Source of the DNA: Chromatiales bacterium
Lineage (GTDB): Bacteria > Pseudomonadota > Gammaproteobacteria > Chromatiales > Chromatiaceae
NCBI GenBank assembly: GCA_024762485.1
Contig: JANTHH010000036.1
Coordinates: 1 to 15,677 of the forward strand
Reading direction: 5' to 3'
Length of the DNA stretch: 15,677 bases
Made by a program: the position numbers and the translations under genes. Every line of letters starts with the position of its first letter. Within the stretch, counting starts at the first letter, position 1. This document shows positions 7,520 to 14,209 of this stretch, in pieces. The notes under the pieces are model-generated. The model was not told the origin of the DNA. It made no database searches and worked only from the letters and a program-made list of their open reading frames with translations.

Positions 7520-9169
7520 ATGAAGCGGCAGCCAGTGGATAACGCAGCAGCCCCGGCAACGGGCGGCGGTGACTGGGGTCCGGGTCGCTGGAATCTCTAT
7601 TTCCTGATCGAGTTCCTGTTGTACGCCCAGGGTTATATCCAGCTCCAGCCGCTGCGCAACCTGGCGCTGCTGGCGCTGGTGGCGCTGCCCGCCCGCGGGC
7701 CGTGGCGTATCGCCCAGCAGATGCTTGCGGTCCCGCTCGGGGTGGCCCTGCTCTATGCGCAGAGCTGGCTGCCGCCTTTCAGGCGGGTGCTGTCACAGGC
7801 GTCGTTGCTGGAGGACTTCGACCTGGTTTACCTGGGGGAACTGCTGGGGCGTTTCGTCAACCCCGACATGCTGGCACTGCTGTTGATCGTTTCCGTCGCC
7901 TATCTGTATATCTCCCGTTACATCCGCCTCGGCGTACTGGTGACGGCGGCGCTGATCTATTTCGCCCTGCCGTCACTCACCGGCTGGTACGGGACCCGTC
8001 ACCCCGCGTCGCCGGGCATGGCGGTGGCGCTGTCTGGCGGCTCGGATGATGCGGTGGTTGATCCTGACCAGGAGCTGGACCGCTATCTGGCCGATTTCTA
8101 CGCCCGCGAGGCGGAACGCGAGGTGCGGATGGTGGCGCCAGGCGAGACCGATCAGCCCTTCGACGTGCTGCTGATCCATGTCTGCTCGCTGTCATGGGAC
8201 GATCTGCAATACGTGGGGCTGGATCAGGAACTGCCGGCTTTCGATATCCTCCTGCGCAACTTCAACACCGCCGCCTCCTACAGCGGGCCGGCGGCCATCC
8301 GGGTATTGCGGGCGACCTGTGGTCAGCCACCGCACGATGCCCTCTACAAGACGGCGCCACCACAGTGCTACCTGTTTGACGAACTGGCACGGGTCGGTTT
8401 CGACAAGGCCCTGGCACTCAATCATGACGGCCATTTCGATGATTTCCTCGGCCTGGTGCAGAAACAGGGTCATCTCGATGTGTCGCCACTGGACACCACG
8501 GGTCTGCCGGCCCCGCTTCGCGCCTTCGACGGCACGCCGATATGGGGTGACCTGGCGACCCTGCAGCGCTGGCTTGCGGTGCGGGAATCCAGTGGCGCGG
8601 CGCGTGTTGCCACCTACTACAACACGGTGACACTGCATGATGGCAACCGCTACAGCGACGGCCGCGCAGGGCTCGGCAGTACGGAGATCTTCAAGCCGCG
8701 GCTCAGGCAGTTACTGGGCGATCTGAAGAGTTTCTTCGCCCAGCTGGAGGCCTCGGGACGGCGGGTGCTGGTGGTGATGGTGCCGGAGCATGGCGCCGCC
8801 ATGCATGGTGACCGGTTGCAGATCAAGGGCCTGCGGGAGATTCCCAGCCCGTCGATCACCCGGGGACCGGTGGGTATCCGTCTGATCGGCCCGGACATCG
8901 AGCATCCACTGAACCCAGTGGTGGTGGATAAACCCACCAGCTACCTGGCGATGTCCCACATTATTGCCGGCATGATCGCCGCAGATCCCTTCGGTCCGGC
9001 CGGGTACGATCCGGCGGCCCTGGTGGAGGATATCCCCGTCACGCCCTTCGTGTCAGAGAACGCGGATACGGTGGTGGTGGAACGCGGCGGCCGCTACTAC
9101 ATCCGCCTGGAGGCCGGCGGGGGCTGGGTCGAGTACCCGTCGGGCAGCGGGGCCGAAGCGCCCCGGTAA
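7520..9169 (+). CDS. bcsG: Cellulose phosphoethanolamine transferase BcsG
   Basis: BcsG is an inner-membrane enzyme of the alkaline phosphatase superfamily that moves phosphoethanolamine from phosphatidylethanolamine onto glucose residues of cellulose in the periplasm. The product has 549 residues, close to E. coli BcsG (559). Hydrophobic segments fall at about 26-40, 46-57, 68-83, 116-132 and 136-151, then a periplasmic catalytic domain. Active-site residues known in the family are present: C222 (IHVCSLSWDD), the nucleophile S255 after Y254 (YSGPAAIRVLRATCGQ), H373 (NTVTLHDGNR) and E423-H424 (VPEHGAA). C267 and C283 could form a disulfide. The product should therefore be active and the organism should make modified rather than plain cellulose. 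The start follows the bcsF stop by 14 bases with only a weak ribosome site. It converges on nadA. Confidence 0.96.
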   Translation: MKRQPVDNAAAPATGGGDWGPGRWNLYFLIEFLLYAQGYIQLQPLRNLALLALVALPARGPWRIAQQMLAVPLGVALLYAQSWLPPFRRVLSQASLLEDFDLVYLGELLGRFVNPDMLALLLIVSVAYLYISRYIRLGVLVTAALIYFALPSLTGWYGTRHPASPGMAVALSGGSDDAVVDPDQELDRYLADFYAREAEREVRMVAPGETDQPFDVLLIHVCSLSWDDLQYVGLDQELPAFDILLRNFNTAASYSGPAAIRVLRATCGQPPHDALYKTAPPQCYLFDELARVGFDKALALNHDGHFDDFLGLVQKQGHLDVSPLDTTGLPAPLRAFDGTPIWGDLATLQRWLAVRESSGAARVATYYNTVTLHDGNRYSDGRAGLGSTEIFKPRLRQLLGDLKSFFAQLEASGRRVLVVMVPEHGAAMHGDRLQIKGLREIPSPSITRGPVGIRLIGPDIEHPLNPVVVDKPTSYLAMSHIIAGMIAADPFGPAGYDPAALVEDIPVTPFVSENADTVVVERGGRYYIRLEAGGGWVEYPSGSGAEAPR

Positions 9170-9213
9170 GGGGCCCGGCACCTGCCGGCACCGCCCCGGT
9201 CAGAGCGGGCCCT
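9170..9213. terminator. Possible hairpin between convergent bcsG and nadA
   Basis: Directly after the bcsG stop, GGGCCCG (9171-9177) pairs with CGGGCCC (9206-9212) around a GC-rich loop that also holds two CCGGCACC copies. There is no T-tract on either strand, so it is not a textbook intrinsic terminator. It may act as a 3'-end structure for bcsG or for nadA, both of which end here. Chance pairing in GC-rich DNA is possible. Confidence 0.3.
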
Positions 9214-9226
9214 CCCTGCCGCGGCT

Positions 9227-10294
9227 TCAGCCCCCGCGCCGGTCACGCTCGCGGGCGAAGTCGAGCATGCGCTGGATCGAGGTCACTGCCTGCGCACGTA
9301 CTGCCGGGTCGATGTGGATCTCGTTGCCACCGTCGCGCAGTACCGTCTCCAGGTTCTGCAGTGCGTTCATGGCCATCCACGGGCAGTGGGCGCAGGACTC
9401 GCAGGTGGCGCCCTCGCCGGCGGTGGGCGCGGATATCAGTTTCTTGTGTGGCGCCAGCTGGTGCATCTTCCAGAAGATGCCGTCGTCGGTGGCGACGATG
9501 AACTCCTCGTTGGGCAGTTCCTGCACCGCCTTGATCAGTGCAGTGGTCGATCCCACCACGTCGGCCTGGTCCACCACCTCGTCGGGTGATTCCGGATGCA
9601 CCAGTACGGCGGCATCGGGGTGGAGTTTTTTCAGGCGTTGCAGACCGAACGACTTGAACTCCTCGTGCACCACGCAGGCACCGTTCCACAGCAGCATGTC
9701 GGCGCCGGTGACGCGCTGGACGTAGTGGCCGAGGTGGCGGTCGGGGGCCCAGAGGATCTTCTCGCCCCGTCCGTGCAGGTGTCTGACGATGTCCAGTGCG
9801 ATGCCGGAGGTGACCACCCAGTCGGCGCGTGCCTTCACCGCCGCACTGGTATTGGCGTAGACCACCACGGTGCGGTCCGGGTGCTGGTCGCAGAAGGCGC
9901 TGAAGGCATCGGCGGGGCAGGCCTCGTCGAGCGAACAGGTGGCGGCCAGGTCGGGCATGATGACCCGCTTCTCGGGGTTGAGGATCTTCGCTGTCTCACC
10001 CATGAAACGTACGCCGCAGACGATCAGGGTCTCGGCATCCGTTGTGGTGCCGAAGCGGGCCATCTCCAGCGAGTCGGCGACGCAGCCCCCGGTCTCTTCC
10101 GCCAGCGCCTGCAGGTCACCATCCACGTAGTAGTGCGCCACCAGAACGGCGTTCTGCTCCTGCATCATCTGCTTGATGCGCGCCATCGCTGCGGCCCGCT
10201 CCCCCTCGCTGAGTGGTGGCCACTGGGGGTGGGGTGGAACCTGGACCTGGTGTGGTTCGGTCTGGTCGAGTTGTTCCTCTGGGTTGCTGCTCAT
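9227..10294 (-). CDS. nadA: Quinolinate synthase NadA
   Basis: NadA condenses iminoaspartate with dihydroxyacetone phosphate to quinolinate, the second step of de novo NAD synthesis in the cytosol. The product has 355 residues. The three [4Fe-4S] ligands are present at C120 (LAATCSLDEACP), C207 (WNGACVVHEEF) and C304 (CESCAHCPWM, 298-307), each shifted by seven from E. coli C113, C200 and C297. Other family stretches are VAHYYVDGDLQALAEETGG (52-70), PDRHLGHYV and TAGEGATC. The ATG at 10294 was chosen because it overlaps the nrtR stop by one base (TGATG) and the E. coli protein has an N-terminal extension of similar length; upstream in-frame codons run into nrtR. The first 28 residues are Gln/Pro-rich and variable. 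It is the second gene of an nrtR-nadA unit. Confidence 0.98.
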   Translation of the reverse strand: MSSNPEEQLDQTEPHQVQVPPHPQWPPLSEGERAAAMARIKQMMQEQNAVLVAHYYVDGDLQALAEETGGCVADSLEMARFGTTTDAETLIVCGVRFMGETAKILNPEKRVIMPDLAATCSLDEACPADAFSAFCDQHPDRTVVVYANTSAAVKARADWVVTSGIALDIVRHLHGRGEKILWAPDRHLGHYVQRVTGADMLLWNGACVVHEEFKSFGLQRLKKLHPDAAVLVHPESPDEVVDQADVVGSTTALIKAVQELPNEEFIVATDDGIFWKMHQLAPHKKLISAPTAGEGATCESCAHCPWMAMNALQNLETVLRDGGNEIHIDPAVRAQAVTSIQRMLDFARERDRRGG

Positions 10295-10974
10295 CAAAAA
10301 TACTCCACCCGTTGTGGGTGCCTGATTCGGTATTCGCGGGCCGGGCGGTGCTTGCCGTTGCGCCGCGTGTGGCCGGTTTCCTCGATCTGCCCCAGACCGA
10401 GCATGCGCTTGCGGAAGTTGCGTTTGTCCAGCGGGCTGCCGTGGATTGCCTCGTATAGCCGCTGGAGTTCGCCCAGTGTGAAGGTTTCCGCCGTCAACTG
10501 GAAGACGAGGCTGGTGTATTCGAGCTTGTCGCGCAGCCGTTGCCGCGCCTTGTCGATGATCTGCCCGTGGTCGAAGGCCAGGCCCGGCAGCTCGTCGAGT
10601 GGGAACCAGCGGACCGCGGCGGCGTCGCTGGCCGCGACGGGCTGTGCCGGGTCGTCCTGGCGGACGGTGGCGAGATAGGCGACGCTGATCACGCGCTCGC
10701 GGGGATCCCGGTCGGGACGCCCGAAGGTATGGAGCTGCTCGATGTGGGTCACACGGATGCCGGTCTCCTCGGCCAGTTCGCGTCGGGCGCACTGCTCGAG
10801 ATCCTCGTCGATGTCGAGGAAGCCGCCCGGCAGCGCCCAGCGGCCCTGGAAGGGCGGATTGGCCCGCCTGACCAGCAGCACCTGGAGCTGATCCGCGCGT
10901 ACCCTGAAGGTGATCACGTCGGTCGTGACCGCCGGGTGAGGGTAGTCATAGCAGTGGCGGGTCGTGGACGTCAT
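10294..10974 (-). CDS. nrtR: Nudix-type NAD metabolism repressor NrtR
   Basis: NrtR proteins are repressors of NAD synthesis and recycling genes, released by ADP-ribose-type ligands. The product has 226 residues: an N-terminal Nudix fold (about 10-148) and a C-terminal winged helix (about 150-226) containing LDKRNFRKRMLGLG (182-195), the expected DNA-recognition part. The Nudix box is complete: G51, E57, then RELAEETGI (65-73), fitting Gx5Ex7REUxEExGU. Some characterised NrtR proteins are reported not to hydrolyse ADP-ribose, so an intact box leaves activity open. The ATG at 10974 is preferred over an upstream TTG at 11001; neither has a convincing ribosome site. Its stop shares one base with the nadA start. 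This adjacency supports NrtR over a plain Nudix hydrolase and suggests nadA is its target. Confidence 0.9.
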   Translation of the reverse strand: MTSTTRHCYDYPHPAVTTDVITFRVRADQLQVLLVRRANPPFQGRWALPGGFLDIDEDLEQCARRELAEETGIRVTHIEQLHTFGRPDRDPRERVISVAYLATVRQDDPAQPVAASDAAAVRWFPLDELPGLAFDHGQIIDKARQRLRDKLEYTSLVFQLTAETFTLGELQRLYEAIHGSPLDKRNFRKRMLGLGQIEETGHTRRNGKHRPAREYRIRHPQRVEYF

Positions 10975-10997
10975 GTCAAGTAAGTGTGATTGATACA
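10974..10997. promoter_or_regulatory. Weak palindrome over the nrtR start, possible NrtR operator
   Basis: The 24-bp stretch begins TGTCAA (10974-10979) and ends TTGATACA (10990-10997), an imperfect inverted repeat, TGT-CAA against TGT-AT-CAA. It overlaps the expected transcription start and the first base of the nrtR ATG, a fitting place for an autoregulatory operator. The symmetry is poor and I did not match it to a known NrtR motif. Confidence 0.25.
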
Positions 10998-11000
10998 CCA

Positions 11001-11029
11001 AGGATAGGGGCGCCAGCCCGGTCCTTCAA
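11001..11029 (-). promoter_or_regulatory. Candidate sigma-70 promoter for nrtR-nadA
   Basis: On the minus strand TTGAAG (11024-11029) and TATCCT (11001-11006) are separated by 17 bases, each matching four of six consensus positions. Transcription would start near 10994, about 20 bases before the nrtR ATG. The rest of the nrtR/HDOD gap (to 11161) holds an A-rich run at 11138-11147 but no promoter I can defend for the rightward genes. Confidence 0.4.
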
Positions 11030-11161
11030 GTCCGTGACGGTGGAAACAGATTCGTGGATCAGTCGATGCTGATATTTCAAGATTTTCGTTTCCAGGTCGA
11101 TAGGTCAGGCACGAGCAACTTTCCATCTGGATAGAAGAATAAAAAAATCGCTGGAGTATGA

Positions 11162-12022
11162 ATGGTCACCCATGCAAAGCAATTGCGGGAAGACATCCTG
11201 GATCTGGAGCACATACCGCCCCTGTCCATGACGGCCTCGCGCCTGCTGGAGATCGCCATGGATCCGGATCTCGAGGTCACAGAACTCGCTGATGTGATCG
11301 GGCAGGATCCGGCACTGTGCGCACGCATCCTCGGCCTCGCCAACTCGGCCTTCTTCGCCCAGCCGAGGCCGGTGGTCAGTGTCGAGGAGGCGATCATCCG
11401 CGTGCTCGGGCTGAACATGGTGCGCAGCCTGTCACTGAGCATTGCCCTGGCGGGCAGCTTCGATGTGGGACCCTGCAAGGGGTTTGATGTGGCCGATTAC
11501 TGGCTGAGCTCGCTGGCCACCGCCGGTCTCGCCCGGGATCTCGCCGCCGCGCTGAACGATGAAGGGCTCGATCCCGATACGGTCTACCTCTGCGGCCTGC
11601 TGCATCGATTGGGTGAGATCCTGCTGGTGCACCTGCGGCCGGCGGAGATGCAGCGGGTCTACGAACAACTGGCGCAGGACGATGCGGCCGATTTTCATGC
11701 ACTGACGGCTCACTGGGTGGGGGTGGACGATCGTGTCGCCGGCGACTGGCTGTCGCGGCGCTGGCACCTGCCGGTGGCGGTTGCCCTGGTGCTCGGTCAG
11801 GTCGGCGCCCGCCCGCCCGCACCCGAGATGGCGGCGGGTATGAACGCGCTTCCCCGCCTGGTGGCGCTGGCCCGTCATGTTGTCGATGGCATTGAAAGCG
11901 GCAGCGCAGAGGCGCCGGACCTTAGCGGTGTGGGTATTGAAGAGGAGCGGGCCGCAACCATCCTGCAGGGTCTTGCGGCCCGCTACGAAGAGCTGCGTGC
12001 ATTGGCCGAGATGATGGCATGA
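11162..12022 (+). CDS. HDOD domain signalling protein
   Basis: The 286-residue product is a single HDOD domain, a helical output or scaffold module found in bacterial signal transduction; the domain is related to HD hydrolases but usually lacks catalytic metal ligands. Seen here: an N-terminal stretch PPLSMTASRLLEIAMDPDLE (19-38), then DPALCARILGLANSAFF (49-65), which is the typical HDOD core, and AIIRVLGLNMVRSLSLS (77-93). At the HD position the sequence is LLHRLGE (146-152), with arginine in place of the aspartate, so hydrolase activity is unlikely. GGAG (11153-11156) sits five bases before the ATG and decides this start over an out-of-frame ATG at 11158. The stop overlaps the diguanylate cyclase start by four bases. 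This pairing suggests that the HDOD protein senses or relays a signal to the cyclase; the partner and ligand are unknown. Confidence 0.88.
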   Translation: MVTHAKQLREDILDLEHIPPLSMTASRLLEIAMDPDLEVTELADVIGQDPALCARILGLANSAFFAQPRPVVSVEEAIIRVLGLNMVRSLSLSIALAGSFDVGPCKGFDVADYWLSSLATAGLARDLAAALNDEGLDPDTVYLCGLLHRLGEILLVHLRPAEMQRVYEQLAQDDAADFHALTAHWVGVDDRVAGDWLSRRWHLPVAVALVLGQVGARPPAPEMAAGMNALPRLVALARHVVDGIESGSAEAPDLSGVGIEEERAATILQGLAARYEELRALAEMMA

Positions 12023-13239
12023 GCATGATGCCGCGCACTCTCTCGTTGCCGACGACCCTGGCAGGCGGGGAATTGCGACGTCAGTTCCTCGACCTCGTGG
12101 ACATGATGTCCGCCCTGCGCAGACTGCTGCGGGAGGCGGCGCAGGCACAGACCGAAACGGAACTCTTGCGCCATGCCATACAGGGTCTGGGAGAGCATGT
12201 GCGGATGGAGTCCTGCACCCTGTTCCTTGCAGAAGGGGGCGAGTTCCAGCCGGTGATCCGCTATGGGCAATTTGGCGAGGCTGCGGGCGGGATGGAGATG
12301 AATCCCGGTATCGAACCTTTCCCGCTCGACGCGGGGCTGCTGGGCGAGGTGTATGCACGTGGCGAGGCCATATTCCGACTGGACTGCGATCAGAGTCCCG
12401 AAGACAAGCGTCTCTGCCTGCTGCATGGCGGGGGGGCTGGCAACGCATTGCTTTCGCTGCCGCTGATGCAGGGTGACCGGGTGCTGGGGGTGATGAACAT
12501 CCTGTTCCGCTACCCGAATCAACTCGATGCCTGGCATCACAACGCTTTCGCCCTGTACGCCGATGCCCTGGCACAGACACTGAGCAACTTCCGCATGATC
12601 ACGGATCTTGACGCCCAGGTGGATCGGCGGACCCAGCTGCTGCGCAAATCTCTGGACGAGGCACAGTCGCTGCGGCGCCGCTTCGAGCGACTGTCGTCCA
12701 TCGACGAGATGACGGGCCTGTACAACCGCCGTCACTTTTTCGAGCGGGCCCGGGTCGAGGTCTCGCGCTGCCAGCGGCAGCAGGGCACCTTGTCGCTGGT
12801 GCTGCTCGATATCGACCACTTCAAGCAGATCAACGATACCTGGGGGCATACGGTGGGAGACCAGGTGCTGGTGGCGGTGGCCGATGCACTGCGCCGTGCA
12901 ACCCGCGAGCAGGACCTCGCTGCCCGGGTGGGCGGCGAGGAGTTCGTCATCCTGTTGCCGGACACGCCTGTCGAGGGGGTGACGCCGGTGCTGGAGCGGC
13001 TGCGGCAGGGCATGGCCTCATTGAGCATCGTCCAGGCATCCGGCATGCAGCCGCTGCGGGCATCGGCCGGCGTGACCCAGATGCAGCCGGCGATGCTGCA
13101 AATGCCGCCCGAAGAGGTCGTCGACCAGCTGTACCTGCAGGCCGACCGCGCCATGTATTACTGCAAGACCCACGGCCGCGACTGCTGGAAGGTCTACGAC
13201 GATACCCTGCCGGAGATCATCGACTCAGGCCGGCCATAG
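12019..13239 (+). CDS. GAF-GGDEF diguanylate cyclase
   Basis: The product makes c-di-GMP from two GTP. It has 406 residues: an N-terminal helical segment (about 18-45), a GAF-like sensory domain (about 45-190), a coiled-coil linker (about 195-225) and a GGDEF domain (about 226-397). The active site GGEEF is at 305-309, with D264 (LLDIDHFK) and N272-D273 for metal and guanine binding. An inhibitory I-site, R296-E-Q-D299, lies exactly five residues before GGEEF, predicting product feedback. No membrane segment is evident, so it is cytosolic. It begins inside the HDOD stop (ATGA). Its 3' end overlaps convergent mak by 15 bases. Nearby c-di-GMP receptors BcsA and BcsE make cellulose control a natural hypothesis, but the two loci are separate transcription units. 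Confidence 0.95.
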   Translation: MSMMPRTLSLPTTLAGGELRRQFLDLVDMMSALRRLLREAAQAQTETELLRHAIQGLGEHVRMESCTLFLAEGGEFQPVIRYGQFGEAAGGMEMNPGIEPFPLDAGLLGEVYARGEAIFRLDCDQSPEDKRLCLLHGGGAGNALLSLPLMQGDRVLGVMNILFRYPNQLDAWHHNAFALYADALAQTLSNFRMITDLDAQVDRRTQLLRKSLDEAQSLRRRFERLSSIDEMTGLYNRRHFFERARVEVSRCQRQQGTLSLVLLDIDHFKQINDTWGHTVGDQVLVAVADALRRATREQDLAARVGGEEFVILLPDTPVEGVTPVLERLRQGMASLSIVQASGMQPLRASAGVTQMQPAMLQMPPEEVVDQLYLQADRAMYYCKTHGRDCWKVYDDTLPEIIDSGRP

Positions 13240-14124
13240 CCGGGCAGCGCCCCGAACCCCGCTGGCATCACCGTGCCGTGGTGGCAGCAGTCGGGTTCTG
13301 ACGATGTCAGAGAACACATGGTCGCCCCAGCGCGATGGTACTTCGTGGTATATTGCTTCGATCCGGCTCAGCCCACCGCCGAGCACGATAACCTGTGGGT
13401 CGAGGACGTTGATTACGCTCGCCAATTCCCGTGCCAGCCGGTCCAGATAGCGATCCAGGCTGGCCGCCGCCCCCGGATCATCCACCACCGCGGCGGCCGC
13501 GATTGCCTCCGCAGTGAGCCGCTCTCCGGTATTGGCAAGATGGTCCCGCGACAGTCCCGGGCCGGATAGATGGGTTTCGATACAGCCTCGCCTTCCGCAG
13601 TAGCAGTGCGGCCCGGGCAGTTCGTCAATGTGCGGCCAGGGAAGGGGGTTGTGTCCCCATTCTCCGGCGATGGCATTGGGGCCTGAAAGCAGCTGGCCAT
13701 TGATCACCACAGCACCACCGGTGCCAGTGCCGATGATGACCCCGAACACCGAGTCAGCGCCGGCCGCTGCGCCATCGAGCGCTTCCGAGAGAGCGAAACA
13801 GTCGGCATCGTTTGCCATGCGGATGGGGCGGCCGAGTCGTGCGGTGAGGTCCCGATCGAGGGGCCGCCCATTGAGACAGACCGAGTTGGCATTGCGCATC
13901 AGGCCGCTGGCGGGGGAGAGGGCGCCGGGGGTGGCAATACCGATGCTGGCGGTCTCACCAAGGTCCTCCTCCAGACCCCCGATGAGACCGGCGATGGCGG
14001 CCAGGGTGGCGTCATAGTCTCCGGCGGGGGTGGCGATGCGGCGGCGGTACAGCTCCTGGCCATCATCGGACAGCGCGATGGCCTCGATCTTGGTGCCACC
14101 CAGGTCGATACCGATGCGTGGCAT
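13225..14124 (-). CDS. mak: ROK-family fructokinase, Mak-like
   Basis: Likely ATP-dependent fructokinase (fructose to fructose-6-phosphate) of the ROK family, cytosolic. The 299-residue product aligns from end to end with E. coli Mak (302 residues): IGIDLGGTKIEAIALSDDG (4-22) as the phosphate-binding loop, NANSVCLNGRPLD (78-90), catalytic D106 in NDADC, IGTGTGGA (131-138), and the zinc site H158 (EWGHNPLPW) with C174, C176 and C181 (CYCGRRGCIE). The C-terminus HGDASGVRGAARLWP is also Mak-like. The ATG at 14124 has GGAGAAAGG just upstream; longer starts would run into the terminator hairpin. Substrate is inferred from similarity; other ROK sugar kinases are possible. The last 15 bases overlap the end of the opposing diguanylate cyclase gene. 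Confidence 0.88.
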   Translation of the reverse strand: MPRIGIDLGGTKIEAIALSDDGQELYRRRIATPAGDYDATLAAIAGLIGGLEEDLGETASIGIATPGALSPASGLMRNANSVCLNGRPLDRDLTARLGRPIRMANDADCFALSEALDGAAAGADSVFGVIIGTGTGGAVVINGQLLSGPNAIAGEWGHNPLPWPHIDELPGPHCYCGRRGCIETHLSGPGLSRDHLANTGERLTAEAIAAAAVVDDPGAAASLDRYLDRLARELASVINVLDPQVIVLGGGLSRIEAIYHEVPSRWGDHVFSDIVRTRLLPPRHGDASGVRGAARLWPA

Positions 14125-14145
14125 GGCCTTTCTCCACGAATACAA

Positions 14146-14180
14146 ACAAGATGGGTCACGGTGAACGTGACCCATCTTGT
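14146..14180 (-). terminator. Intrinsic terminator of the secreted-protein gene
   Basis: ACAAGATGGGTCACG (14146-14160) and its exact reverse complement (14166-14180) form a 15-bp stem with a five-base loop. On the minus strand the stem is followed by TTGTATTC, giving a modest T-rich end with the stem's own TTGT. It lies 29 bases after the stop of the secreted protein gene and just upstream of mak, so it should isolate the two. The other strand continues with GC-rich sequence. Confidence 0.75.
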
Positions 14181-14209
14181 GGCAGGGGTATGGCGATGTC
14201 CAGACAGAG

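Noticed and set aside
9171..9212. Strong bidirectional terminator between bcsG and nadA
   Set aside because: The stem is only seven bases with a long loop and has no T-tract, so it is kept only as a low-confidence hairpin.
9596..10678. A 360-codon plus-strand frame opposite nadA and nrtR
   Set aside because: It runs antisense through two genes with complete catalytic motifs and has no recognisable protein features or ribosome site.
13628..14017. Plus-strand frame opposite mak
   Set aside because: Antisense shadow of a full-length ROK kinase; no domain or ribosome site.
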